Source: JAALLB01 sp017643495 (GTDB lineage Bacteria; Pseudomonadota; Alphaproteobacteria; Rhizobiales; Rhizobiaceae). From it: a stretch of DNA of 64,000 bases. Positions within the stretch are counted from its first letter, which is position 1; every line of letters begins with the position of its first letter. The notes beneath the pieces were generated by a model. It was given only the letters and a program-made list of their open reading frames with translations. It made no database searches and had not been told where the DNA came from. The stretch spans positions 1,612,001 through 1,676,000 of the forward strand of contig OZ244147.1 of assembly GCA_965216105.1 (NCBI GenBank). Direction: 5' to 3'. Positions 43,876 through 53,015 of the stretch are shown in pieces. Position numbers and translations under genes: made by a program.

Positions 43876-46800
43876 TCAGTTGCTGCCAAACCTGCCGGAT
43901 GCATGTGCAAGCATCGTGTATACCTTGCCTTGGTCGGAAGTCAGGTATTCCTGTGTCGTTCCGTCATTTGGATCGTTGCGCGCAACATCTGTCAGTAGGC
44001 GTTCGAAATCCTCGATATAACGGTCGACGGCTGAGCGGAAATCCCGGTCACGCGAATATTTCCGGCTTATTTCATCGAACGTTTGCTGACCCTGCAGGGT
44101 GTACAGGCGGCGTGTGAACACATTGCGCTCACCACGCTGATACCGTTCCCATAGATCGACTGAGGTTTCATGATCGATTGCACTGGCGATATCCAGAGAC
44201 AGGGAGTTGAGTGAATCGACAACCTGGTTTGGAGAACGCGTATCGGAAGGGTCCTGCTCATTCTGGGAAGCCCGGCGCAGCAGATCACTTACCCAACCAC
44301 CGCTTTGTTGGCCAGATGTCTGCACCGGTTCCCTGTTGCGCTGAGGTTGCTGCTGGCTGGCGGTTTCCCGGTTGGAAAACTGTTGTGCCGATGACTGTCC
44401 GCGGCGTAGCCTAAGTGTATCACGGAAATCGCCAATTGAAGGGTCTTCCACGCGTTGTCTTGGCTGCTGTTGCGGGGCGGCTTGCTGATAAGTGCGTTGT
44501 GGTGAAACATCTGGTTGCCCGCCACCAACCGCATGTGCGGTGTTACGGGCCGTTTCAACAGCAGGAGCGACGTCAATCATTCTGCCTGATTTTTCTACCA
44601 GATCGGAAAGATCGCGAAGCGCAGAAATCTGGTCATTTACCACACGGCGCATGGCATTTGCGCTCTTTTCGGTTTCATCAGGCAGTTCAAGGATACCACG
44701 GCGCATTTGCTCACGTGTGTTTTCCAACTCGTTTCGGATGCTGTTTGCAGCAGTGCGCATTTCTTCAACAGAGCTTGAAAAGCGTGAGGTCGCTTCGTTG
44801 ATTGCCTTGCCGACTTCATCGGCAACATTGGACCCGACGCCCCTGGATTTGTTTGCAAGGTCATCAACCATGGCAGTGATCATCTGGCCGAAGCGTGAAA
44901 CGCTTGAATCGATTTCATCGCTGCGGGAAAGGAGACCGGAAGAAAGCTCTTGCAATGCTTCCTGCTTGTTCTCCAGTGTAGCCTCAAGATTGCTTTGGGC
45001 GGCATCAATGAGCTTGGTCGAATCCTGAAGCGCGATACCCTGTGCTTCAAAGCGTTGTGCCACATGGTTCAAATTGCCAAGCAGGGTAGAGATTTTATCC
45101 TCAAGCTGCTCGCTCATCTCGGTAGCGATAGCACCTGTCTTGTCGAGGTTTGCCTTTGTAATATTCGTGGTTTCGGCAAACTTGGTGGTTTGCTGATCAA
45201 GTGTGTTCTGCATCAGTGTCAGGTTTGTTGATGCTTCGTTGATCAGTTGCCCGAGCAACTCACTTGACTGCCCCAGATTCCCAAACAGATGGTTTGTCTC
45301 CTCGGCAACCATCTTGGACAATCCTGAAAGCCGTTCACTTACCAGAGAGCTGGTTTGCTCAAGAGAGCTCATGATCGGCTTGGCATCGTTTTCGATGATT
45401 GATGAAAGTTCAGCCGAACGCTCGGTGAGGATGGAATTGAGACGTGCTGTACGTTCATCAAAATCACCGGTCATCTGCGCCGTGCGGCTTGTAAGGATCG
45501 AGTTGAGTTCGTCAGCCCTGTCAGCGATCATCTTGTTGAAGTCATTCGTTTTTTCTTCGAGTGACCGCTGTGTCGCAACAAGTTCGCGTCCAAGGTTGGC
45601 GTTGATCAGGCTTGCCCTTTGTTCAAGCAGCTGCGAAATTTTCTCGGCCTTGCCGTCTATGGCTGAACCTGCCTCGGAAATCGTCTGTGATATAGCGCCA
45701 AGCAGGCCGTCCTTGCCTGTTTCAAGGCGATCCTCGAGTATCTTGCTGCCGGCGGCAAACTGTTGCTCAATGTTTGCGTTGTTGCGTTGCAACGCGCCTT
45801 CGAGGTCTGCCACGCTTTTTTCCATGCGCGATGTGGCATCGGTGGTTTTCTCTTCAAGGGTGGAAGCAATGCGATGCGCGCCCTGATTCAGTTTGGAAGC
45901 AAGGTTGGTTGTTTTCTCCTGCAAGGCTTCCGACAGGGATTCGGTGGAGGTAGTGATTGCCGCTTCCAGCCCTTCTGCCGTTCCGGAAAAACGGGTTTCG
46001 ATTTCTGACATTTTTGCAGCGGCAAGTTGAGAGAAGTGTTCCGTTCTTTCGTCAAGGCTTGCAGCCAGGATCCGGCTCTTCTCGTCCAGGCCGGCTGTGA
46101 GTTCTGCCCCTCGGGTGTCAAACTTGCCTGCCAGTTGTTCAAGCAGGCTTTCCAGTTTTCCGGAAAGGGCTTCATTGCGGGCATCCAGTTCATCAACAAG
46201 CCTTGATTGTCTGGAGTCGAACGTATCGGTAATTGCTTTGCTGCCGAGTTGCAGATGGTCATCAAGCGTTGCCGTGACACTGGCCAGTTCAGCGGAAATT
46301 GCATCCGAGCTTTCGCGGTTTTTCGCAACCGCTTCCTCGGCAGCTTTGACGAAGGCAATCGTCTGGCTTTTCAGCGTGCTCTCCGCTTTGTCGGTGCGGC
46401 TGGCAATGACGTCCTCAACCGATTTTGTATTTTCCTCAAGCTTGTCAATCTGTTCTTGCAGCTTGGCAATGGCTTCGTCGACCTGTCCTGTCAACGAGCG
46501 ACCGAACCCTGAAAGGCGTTCAGCAATTGTGCTGCCAATTGCGCCAGTACGCTCCTGAAGCACTTTGTCCAGCGCTTCCGTGCGCATGCCCAGCGCGTTT
46601 ACAAGGCTGTTGCCATTATCCCTGATGCTGCTTTCCACGCCAGAGAGTTTTTCATCGAGACCGGATTGCATATTGTCGATGATGCCGCCCAGTTCTCCTG
46701 CAAAATCTGCTGCACGGGCAGACAGTCGCTCTGCTGTCTGGTCGATGATCCTGTCGCCGGTCTTCTCAAGACCTTCGGCACCTGTTTCGAGTGCAGAAGA

Positions 46801-48552
46801 TATCCGGTCTGTGGACTGGCTCATCATCAATGATATTTCAGATGTCTTGCCGTCGAGTTCGGCATTGAATGCTGCCTGGCTGGCTTCAATCTCGGAAACG
46901 ATAGCGCTACTGCGTTCCGAAAGGTTTTTGGAACTGGCCTCCAGCACCGCATTCACAGTGTTGCCGGCGGTTGCCATGACAGTGCCAATCTGGCCAATCT
47001 TTGTATCCACATCGGTGCGGAAGCTGTGTCGTCCTGCCTCGATTGCCTCGACAAGTTCGCGGCCCTGTGAGCCGAGATCATGCATGCCGCTGGAAAGGGA
47101 TTGCGATACATCCTTGCTTACAGTGCTTATGGAAGAGCGGATTTCACCGATCTTCTCATTTACATCCTCATCAAAGGCTTTTCTGCTTTCTTCAATTGAA
47201 CGGGAAAGCTCTTCGCCCTTTCTGGCGTAATTGTCGCTTTGCTCCTCAATGAGGTCTGCAACCTTCTGGCCACTGCCGGCGAGCAGAAGATTGAGCTCTT
47301 CCGATTTTTTGCCGAAAGTTATCTCAAAGGCACGGTGACCGGCATCGAGCCTTTTCTCGACTTCGCCAGTTGCGGTATTGATCTGTGCGGAACGCGTTTC
47401 AAGCAGGCTGGCAATCGTACTTCCGGTCGTTGAAATCACCTCCTTCATGGAGGCGGTCCGCTCCGCCATCGTTTTCTCAAACAGGGATGTGCTTTCGCTC
47501 AGATTGGTACTGACTGTCTCTCCCGTTTCAGTAAGCATTGCGACAATGCTTTCACCGGCATCGGAGAACCGTGTTGTAACGGCAAGGCCCTCGGTCTCAA
47601 GCGTATTCCTGAGATTGCTGGAAGATGAAAGGATGCTGTCTTCAATCTTGCCTGTCGCAAGTTCAAGTTCAGATGCGAGGCTTGTGCTTGAAGCGTTGAT
47701 AACACCCCGAAGCTTGTCGGCATGGGTAACGATTTCGTCGCGCTCAGTGCTGATTTCCTCAACCAGGCGCCGCAACCGCATTTCACTGTCACCATACGAG
47801 CGTTCGAGGTTCATCACCTCTTTTTGTACCATGAATTCGAGTTCGCTGGCGCGCGCTATAGCCTGGTTCATGCCGTCACCGATTGCCGCAACCTCCCTGC
47901 GAATGGCGTGGCCAACGGTTGCAATTGAATCGGTCGAGATTTTCTCCGGTTGAAGCAGTTTTACGGCTGCAGCCATCATCGAGTTGGCAGCATGACGCAT
48001 TTCGAACGCCCGCTTTGTAAGGGATGCGAATGCCCAAAGCGGGAGAAGGGGAATGATCGCCACAGCAACAACTGTCATCAAGGGAACATTGTCGAAAAGG
48101 GATGCCCCGGTAAGGCTGGTGTTGTCCGATGAAAGGATGTTTGTATAGGCGTAGACAGCGCATCCAGCCAACCAGATCAACGAAACGATTGCGGTGCCAA
48201 GAAAAATGTGGCTACGCGGCTTTTGCTGCATCGCGTAGATCAGTTTGCTGAGTTCGCTTTCATAGGCGTCATTGGCCGGTACCGGCGGGTGTTCGGGTGG
48301 TCCGGCATCAAAATCGGTTGCACTCACAGGCTCGGAAGCGTTGCTTCCAGCAGCGGAATTGCCGGAAGTGCCCTCGATTTCACGTTGAGCTTCATTGCGG
48401 AGTTCGCTGGCTGCATTTTCCAGTTGGGCTTCGATGTCATCAAGATCTAGATCAGCGACATTCAAGTCGTCCTGATCAGCAAACTCGATAGACAGAGCGT
48501 CATCAACGGCATCAACGGCCGTACCCTTGTTCGTTTTGGCTTTACTAGCCAT
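43876..48552 (-). CDS. GPR-like (Growth Pole Ring) giant coiled-coil membrane protein
   Basis: A protein of about 1,558 residues from the ATG at 48552 (a TTG/ATG further up would add 22). An acidic N-terminus of about 110 residues precedes two membrane segments, near 116-138 (IFLGTAIVSLIWLAGCAVY) and 153-175 (LMTVVAVAIIPLLPLWAF). Over 1,100 residues of apolipoprotein-like amphipathic helix follow, full of repeated ERxxxIxxxL, TDxxS and LEERT elements. A Gln/Pro-rich linker and a conserved C-terminal domain (FDEISRKYSRDRDFRSAV to YTMLAHASGRFG) end it. This layout matches the Agrobacterium Growth Pole Ring protein that organises polar growth, which is longer (about 2,100 residues). Identification is by architecture and C-terminus and is not verified by alignment. 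Confidence 0.72.
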   Translation of the reverse strand: MASKAKTNKGTAVDAVDDALSIEFADQDDLNVADLDLDDIEAQLENAASELRNEAQREIEGTSGNSAAGSNASEPVSATDFDAGPPEHPPVPANDAYESELSKLIYAMQQKPRSHIFLGTAIVSLIWLAGCAVYAYTNILSSDNTSLTGASLFDNVPLMTVVAVAIIPLLPLWAFASLTKRAFEMRHAANSMMAAAVKLLQPEKISTDSIATVGHAIRREVAAIGDGMNQAIARASELEFMVQKEVMNLERSYGDSEMRLRRLVEEISTERDEIVTHADKLRGVINASSTSLASELELATGKIEDSILSSSSNLRNTLETEGLAVTTRFSDAGESIVAMLTETGETVSTNLSESTSLFEKTMAERTASMKEVISTTGSTIASLLETRSAQINTATGEVEKRLDAGHRAFEITFGKKSEELNLLLAGSGQKVADLIEEQSDNYARKGEELSRSIEESRKAFDEDVNEKIGEIRSSISTVSKDVSQSLSSGMHDLGSQGRELVEAIEAGRHSFRTDVDTKIGQIGTVMATAGNTVNAVLEASSKNLSERSSAIVSEIEASQAAFNAELDGKTSEISLMMSQSTDRISSALETGAEGLEKTGDRIIDQTAERLSARAADFAGELGGIIDNMQSGLDEKLSGVESSIRDNGNSLVNALGMRTEALDKVLQERTGAIGSTIAERLSGFGRSLTGQVDEAIAKLQEQIDKLEENTKSVEDVIASRTDKAESTLKSQTIAFVKAAEEAVAKNRESSDAISAELASVTATLDDHLQLGSKAITDTFDSRQSRLVDELDARNEALSGKLESLLEQLAGKFDTRGAELTAGLDEKSRILAASLDERTEHFSQLAAAKMSEIETRFSGTAEGLEAAITTSTESLSEALQEKTTNLASKLNQGAHRIASTLEEKTTDATSRMEKSVADLEGALQRNNANIEQQFAAGSKILEDRLETGKDGLLGAISQTISEAGSAIDGKAEKISQLLEQRASLINANLGRELVATQRSLEEKTNDFNKMIADRADELNSILTSRTAQMTGDFDERTARLNSILTERSAELSSIIENDAKPIMSSLEQTSSLVSERLSGLSKMVAEETNHLFGNLGQSSELLGQLINEASTNLTLMQNTLDQQTTKFAETTNITKANLDKTGAIATEMSEQLEDKISTLLGNLNHVAQRFEAQGIALQDSTKLIDAAQSNLEATLENKQEALQELSSGLLSRSDEIDSSVSRFGQMITAMVDDLANKSRGVGSNVADEVGKAINEATSRFSSSVEEMRTAANSIRNELENTREQMRRGILELPDETEKSANAMRRVVNDQISALRDLSDLVEKSGRMIDVAPAVETARNTAHAVGGGQPDVSPQRTYQQAAPQQQPRQRVEDPSIGDFRDTLRLRRGQSSAQQFSNRETASQQQPQRNREPVQTSGQQSGGWVSDLLRRASQNEQDPSDTRSPNQVVDSLNSLSLDIASAIDHETSVDLWERYQRGERNVFTRRLYTLQGQQTFDEISRKYSRDRDFRSAVDRYIEDFERLLTDVARNDPNDGTTQEYLTSDQGKVYTMLAHASGRFGSN

Positions 48553-48665
48553 GTAACCCGCCTCGCTTACTATACCGGTACACTGTAAGGCTTTCCTCGC
48601 AGCGTCCGATTTTGACACACATGATAATGAGTCACAACATTCGGGCCGTCGCTCTCCCGTATATA

Positions 48666-48681
48666 TTAAAATAAGGTTAAC
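48666..48681. promoter_or_regulatory. CtrA-type binding site (TTAA-N7-TTAAC)
   Basis: TTAA at 48666-48669, seven bases, then TTAAC at 48677-48681, a perfect match to the CtrA consensus. It lies in the divergent region about 115 bases from the GPR-like start and 127 bases from the Hpt start. The pattern has nine fixed bases, so one chance match per roughly 130 kb of double-stranded sequence is expected; the location between two cell-cycle-type genes is what makes it credible. Confidence 0.6.
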
Positions 48682-48807
48682 GCCTGAATTTCCGCAATTT
48701 GCCCGGACATACGAAAAATGCCCCGGTTGCGCCTTCTTCTAAACATTTTAACTTTTTATTCGCTCGGCAAGTTCATACTGATCCAAACGACGGGAGTAAA
48801 AAATCAG

Positions 48808-49167
48808 ATGTCCATGGCGCTTAAAGCCGATGTGGCTCTTGCATGCAGAGCGAGCGGAACCGAGAAACCCATCAACCTGGTTCATCTTTCGAGCATGACG
48901 ATGGGCGATCGTACACTCGAAATCGAGGTTCTGAAAATGTTTGCATGCCAGATCCCCCAGTTCATGGCTTTGCTGGACAATGCCAGTACGGAGGACGAGT
49001 TGTGCCGGACTGCGCATACCATCAAGGGTGCTGCCCGCAGCATTGGTGCATTGAAGCTTGCTGACATCATTGAAGTCACGGAAGATACTGCCCGATATGA
49101 CCGACAGCAGGTTGCCGATGAGATGGACAAAATCAAGCGTTACATATTCGACCTTGGCACTGCCTGA
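48808..49167 (+). CDS. Single-domain histidine phosphotransfer (Hpt) protein
   Basis: About 119 residues from the ATG at 48808; the frame extends upstream to 48718 but that part looks untranslated. The Hpt signature is AHTIKGAARSIGALKLADI, with the phospho-accepting His at residue 70. The N-terminal region (INLVHLSSMTMGDRTLEIEVLKMFA) forms the first helices of the four-helix bundle. Such stand-alone proteins relay phosphate between hybrid kinases and response regulators. It is divergent from the GPR-like gene with a CtrA-type site between, and a hybrid kinase (CckA) gene is 8 kb away. The partner is not known. Confidence 0.88.
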   Translation: MSMALKADVALACRASGTEKPINLVHLSSMTMGDRTLEIEVLKMFACQIPQFMALLDNASTEDELCRTAHTIKGAARSIGALKLADIIEVTEDTARYDRQQVADEMDKIKRYIFDLGTA

Positions 49168-49301
49168 GGCAAACCTTTAAAAATGGTGGTATGCAGCAAC
49201 GCTGCCAACAATGCCCAGTGCGTCGTTTCTGTTCTTGACTAAAGGCCCTCAAGTGTTAAATCCGGCTGATTGAATTCAGTTTACCGGAGCAGGGCAGGTA
49301 C

Positions 49302-49622
49302 ATGGCCAAAATTACTTTCGTCACCCATGATGATCAGCGGTTTGAAGTTGAAGCTTCAAACGGTACCACCGTGATGGAAAATGCGATCAAGAATTCGGTG
49401 CCGGGAATAGAGGCCGAATGTGGTGGAGCCTGTGCCTGCGCAACATGTCATGTGTATGTAGATGACGCATGGCAGGAAACAGTGGGTGGGCCAGAGGCAA
49501 TGGAAGAGGACATGCTGGATTTTGCATGGGAAGTACAGTCAGGTTCTCGCCTGTCATGCCAGATTTCAGTTTCCGACGCGCTCGATGGTCTTGTGGTGCG
49601 AGTGCCCGAAAAACAGGCTTGA
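49302..49622 (+). CDS. [2Fe-2S] ferredoxin, adrenodoxin/FdVI type
   Basis: A 106-residue electron carrier. Cluster ligands follow the Cx5Cx2C...C pattern: C40, C46 and C49 in ECGGACACATCHVYV, and C86 in RLSCQISV; C44 is extra. The acidic stretch MEEDMLDFAWEVQ is the usual partner-binding helix. FdVI-type ferredoxins serve cytochrome P450s, iron-sulfur assembly or heme A synthesis. It stands alone with a 134-base upstream region. Confidence 0.94.
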   Translation: MAKITFVTHDDQRFEVEASNGTTVMENAIKNSVPGIEAECGGACACATCHVYVDDAWQETVGGPEAMEEDMLDFAWEVQSGSRLSCQISVSDALDGLVVRVPEKQA

Positions 49623-49732
49623 CCGATCCATTCAAGCGGTTGATCCCGTTTTCGGCAAAGTTTTCTGACGAGGGGTCGTTAAACCTCCCGCTGTGATTGT
49701 AAATTCAACCAGGGAATTCCGTGATCCGGTTT

Positions 49733-50341
49733 TCAGCTCCTGGGAATTACAGCGGACGGGCGTCTTGATTGCGAAGCAATCTTGCGAATGCGTTCTTTCT
49801 CGCTTTCGTCAAAGGCGAGTTGCTCCTGATAATGCTCTTCGTAGAGCTTATCGAACCGTTTCCGTACAGATTCACGCATTTCGACGCAATTTTCCTCAAC
49901 AGGCAGACCCGAGATTTCACGTTCCATTCTCAGGGCGTACTGATCGGCAATTGCAAGGTGAACGGCTTCGTGGACACGGGCATACTCTTCAAGACTGTTC
50001 CAAGCCACTGCAAGTTCGTTCTTGAGTTTTTTTGCGTTCTTGTGACGGGGAAGTGTCACGCGTGCCTTCACATTGATGCGGGCGCTGCTTACTGCGCAAC
50101 CGTTCGGCACCAGTGAATACCGCACCCGGCGCAACATTTGCAGCCCGGTTGAAGCCAGGGCTTTTCCAACACCGGTTACTTCCGGGCCATGAATGGAAAT
50201 CTGTTTGTCGACTTCACTGAATGTTTGTCCGCTGATGGTATAGTAATCAACGCTTACGAGGGTGCGTTCACCAACGGAGGTGCAACCGGCGATCAATGCC
50301 AGACCAGAAAGGCCGATATACCTAGCAAGAAACCTCATCAT
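49733..50341 (-). CDS. DUF922 putative zinc-protease lipoprotein
   Basis: A protein of about 202 residues, starting at an ATG at 50341 (a GTG at 50359 is also possible). The signal sequence ends in a lipobox-like LALIAGCTS. The DUF922 core follows: YYTISGQTFSEVDKQISIHGP, RINVKARVTLPRH and EYARVHEAVHLAIADQYA. The last contains HExxH (HEAVH, near residue 123), the reason this family is thought to be Zn-dependent peptidases, although activity has not been shown for it. The C-terminus is a charged helix. It follows the MFS gene by 51 bases on the same strand. Confidence 0.85.
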   Translation of the reverse strand: MMRFLARYIGLSGLALIAGCTSVGERTLVSVDYYTISGQTFSEVDKQISIHGPEVTGVGKALASTGLQMLRRVRYSLVPNGCAVSSARINVKARVTLPRHKNAKKLKNELAVAWNSLEEYARVHEAVHLAIADQYALRMEREISGLPVEENCVEMRESVRKRFDKLYEEHYQEQLAFDESEKERIRKIASQSRRPSAVIPRS

Positions 50342-50392
50342 GCGCCGCTTGTCTTTCACTTTGCACCAGTAGATGACAGTAGTGCCATCCGG

Positions 50393-51607
50393 TCAAGTTA
50401 TTCGTTGCCGAGCACTCCAAACAAATTCGTTACCTGCATCAGGTCTTGTGGGGACCATTCTGGCCAGTACCAGCGAGACAAAAGCCATTCCGGCACCGGC
50501 AAGAAACACCGCCGCAGGGTTGATCAACCAGATCATGCCGAACAATACAGGGATGAATACGGCTGCAATGTGGTTGATTGTGAAAGCAACCCCGGCTGTT
50601 GGCGCTATATCTGCTGGATCTGCGATTTTCTGGAAATAGGTTTTCATGGAAATGGCTATCGCAAAGAAGGCGTGATCTAGCAGATACAGCCCTACTGCGA
50701 GTTCCCATGTGGGTACATAGGCGTATGCGGTGAAAACAACGATCAGGCCGATATATTCCACTGTCAGCATGGTTCGTTCACCAAAGCGTACTATCCACTT
50801 GCCGATAAGAGGAGCCAGAAACATTGTCATCAGGCCGTTTGCGATTGCCAGCGCGGCCACTTCATGAATCTCAAAGCCGAAGCGTTCGACCATCATGAAG
50901 GCAGCAAAGACCATGAATATCTGTCGGCGAGCGCCCCCCATGAATGTAAGGGCGTAATACAGCCAGTAACGTTTCCGAAGGATCAGCCTTTTGTTCTGCA
51001 CGACCTTTCCACTAAAGACGGGAAATGCAGCCCACATGATCATCGTGGCAAAACAGGTTACCAGGCCAGTGACCATGAATATGCCGTTGTACGACATTGC
51101 AAACCAGGCCCCGGCAATGAAAACAAATCCGAATACACACAGTTGTGCGACCGAACCCACGGCAAGAATCTTTCCCATTGTGGCAGGAGCTGTCGCTTTG
51201 GGCAGCCATTGCAGTGAAAGCGACTGGTGCATGGTTTCGTAATAATGGAAGCCGATTGACGAAATGAATGTGGTGATGAGGAAACCGGTGAAGCTTGGAA
51301 ACCAGCCGGTAACGGCGGCAGCTCCGCCAAGAAACAAGAGCGAAATATAGGCCCAAGTCTGCTCTCTTCCAAAAAGGAGAAGAAATACGGCAGCAAATGA
51401 CAGAAAGCCCGGAATTTCCCTGACTGATTGTTGGATGCCGATTTCCCTGCCTGTGAAATCAAGAACCTCATGGGCAAAATTGTTTGTGACGATCATCCAT
51501 GCGGCAAATGCGATCTGCATGCTCACCGCCATTGCCATCAGCAATACGGTTGGCGTTTGCCATGCTTTGAACTCACTAACAGGGGGAGATGCGGAGGAGA
51601 TACTCAT
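50393..51607 (-). CDS. MFS transporter
   Basis: A 404-residue carrier from the ATG at 51607 (MSISSASPP). There are about 12 hydrophobic segments. VREIPGFLSFAAVFLLLFGRE near residue 70 and HYYETMHQSLSLQWLP near residue 115 stand out and are unlike the classic drug-efflux signature; ARRQIFMVFAAFMMVERFG lies in the second half. The substrate is unknown. It is divergent from folP with 189 bases between, and the DUF922 lipoprotein gene follows on the same strand. Confidence 0.85.
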   Translation of the reverse strand: MSISSASPPVSEFKAWQTPTVLLMAMAVSMQIAFAAWMIVTNNFAHEVLDFTGREIGIQQSVREIPGFLSFAAVFLLLFGREQTWAYISLLFLGGAAAVTGWFPSFTGFLITTFISSIGFHYYETMHQSLSLQWLPKATAPATMGKILAVGSVAQLCVFGFVFIAGAWFAMSYNGIFMVTGLVTCFATMIMWAAFPVFSGKVVQNKRLILRKRYWLYYALTFMGGARRQIFMVFAAFMMVERFGFEIHEVAALAIANGLMTMFLAPLIGKWIVRFGERTMLTVEYIGLIVVFTAYAYVPTWELAVGLYLLDHAFFAIAISMKTYFQKIADPADIAPTAGVAFTINHIAAVFIPVLFGMIWLINPAAVFLAGAGMAFVSLVLARMVPTRPDAGNEFVWSARQRIT

Positions 51608-51796
51608 TTCTTCCGATAGCACAGTTTCCCTGTGCCACAAATCAAAATTGCCAAGGTAAAAACGTTGACTGTTGCTAGTATTGAGAACAATGAAAAGGGT
51701 GCTGACGACCCTTCAAACCTGAAAGGAAAAAGTCTAGGGTCATGTTTTCTTTCCCGCTGTCGGATGACACGTCTTAACACTTGACGGATTCCCCCA

Positions 51797-52642
51797 ATGA
51801 ACCCTTTTCAGGTACACAACTGGCAACTTGCACATGGCAAAACACTGGAGCTTGGAGCCCGGGCCTGCGTAATGGGTATTCTCAATGTTACACCGGATTC
51901 GTTTTCTGACGGAGGCAGGTTCACTACCATTGATAATGCGGTGAAGCAGGCCGAAAAAATGGTCGAGGAGGGCGCTGCGATTGTCGATGTTGGGGGTGAA
52001 TCAACACGTCCGGGATCGGATCCGATTACGGCGGAAGAAGAGCAGTCGAGGGTTTTGCCTGTCATTGAAGCATTGCTGAAACGTGATGTTCCACTGGTAT
52101 CGATTGATACATACAGGGCTTCTACAGCCCGCATGGCGATTGAGGCAGGCGCGCATGTCATCAATGATGTCTGGGGTTTCCAGAAAGATCCGGACATAGC
52201 AAAAGCTGCCAGCGCTACCGGAGCGGGCATATGCGCCATGCATACCGGACGCGAGCGGCAGAAGGAAAATGATGTAGTGAAAGACCAGATGGCATTTCTG
52301 GGGAAGTCGCTGGACGTTCTCAAGAGGGCAGGTGTTCGCGAAGAGGCCATTGTTCTTGATCCCGGCTTCGGATTTGCCAAGGACCCTGTGGAAAATGCAG
52401 AGTTGCTGGCGCGTCTCGACGAACTTCATGAATTGGGTTTTCCCTTGCTGATCGGAACTTCCAGAAAACGTTTCATCGGCCATTTTACCGGGCGGGATGA
52501 TGCAAGCCGTGATATTGGCACGGCGGCGACAAGCGTTGTCGCGCGGATGAAAGGGGGAGCGATCTTCCGGGTTCATGATGTGGCAGCCAATGTGGATGCA
52601 CTGGCAATTGCCGACGCTGTGTTGACAAGGGGAGCCGGTTAA
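51797..52642 (+). CDS. folP: Dihydropteroate synthase
   Basis: A 281-residue TIM-barrel enzyme that joins p-aminobenzoate to hydroxymethyl-dihydropterin diphosphate, the sulfonamide target. Signatures are VMGILNVTPDSFSDGGRF near residue 28, VDVGGESTRPGSDPI near residue 60, VSIDTYRA, NDVWGF, DPGFGFAK near residue 188 and GTSRKRFIGH near residue 218. Its stop is directly followed by the folB ATG, making a folP-folB-folK operon. Confidence 0.96.
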   Translation: MNPFQVHNWQLAHGKTLELGARACVMGILNVTPDSFSDGGRFTTIDNAVKQAEKMVEEGAAIVDVGGESTRPGSDPITAEEEQSRVLPVIEALLKRDVPLVSIDTYRASTARMAIEAGAHVINDVWGFQKDPDIAKAASATGAGICAMHTGRERQKENDVVKDQMAFLGKSLDVLKRAGVREEAIVLDPGFGFAKDPVENAELLARLDELHELGFPLLIGTSRKRFIGHFTGRDDASRDIGTAATSVVARMKGGAIFRVHDVAANVDALAIADAVLTRGAG

Positions 52643-53011
52643 ATGTCGCAATACAAGATCACGCTGAAAAACTGTGCCTTTTTTGCCCGGCACGGCGTTT
52701 ACAATGAAGAAGAAACGCTCGGCCAGCGGTTCTTTGTGGATGCGGTTCTGGATGTTGATGCTGGCGATGCACTCCAGCAGGACGAGATTTCAGGCACGGT
52801 TGATTATGGTGTTGCCTTTCAGGTGATTCAGCAAATCATTACCGGAAAGCGTCGTTTCCTGATCGAGGCACTGGCACTGGAAACTGCCAAGGCCCTGTGT
52901 TGCGAGTTTTCCATGATTACCCGTGCCGAAATTACCATCCGCAAGCCAAATGCACCGGTACAGGGTGTGCTGGATCATGTGGAGGTTACAATTGTCCACG
53001 AGCCCTCCTGA
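52643..53011 (+). CDS. folB: Dihydroneopterin aldolase
   Basis: A 122-residue folate enzyme that cleaves dihydroneopterin to hydroxymethyl-dihydropterin and glycolaldehyde. Typical segments are NCAFFARHGVYNEEETLGQRFFVD near the start, containing the catalytic Glu, and IRKPNAPVQGVLDHVEV at the end. Tyr replaced by Asp/Val-type variation in VDYG is normal for the family. The ATG touches the folP stop with no gap. Confidence 0.93.
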   Translation: MSQYKITLKNCAFFARHGVYNEEETLGQRFFVDAVLDVDAGDALQQDEISGTVDYGVAFQVIQQIITGKRRFLIEALALETAKALCCEFSMITRAEITIRKPNAPVQGVLDHVEVTIVHEPS

Positions 53012-53015
53012 AGCA

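Noticed and set aside
45203..47230. Two long Ser-rich plus-strand frames inside the GPR-like gene
   Set aside because: They are reverse-strand readings of Glu/Leu/Thr-rich coiled-coil codons, with no start signal or family match.
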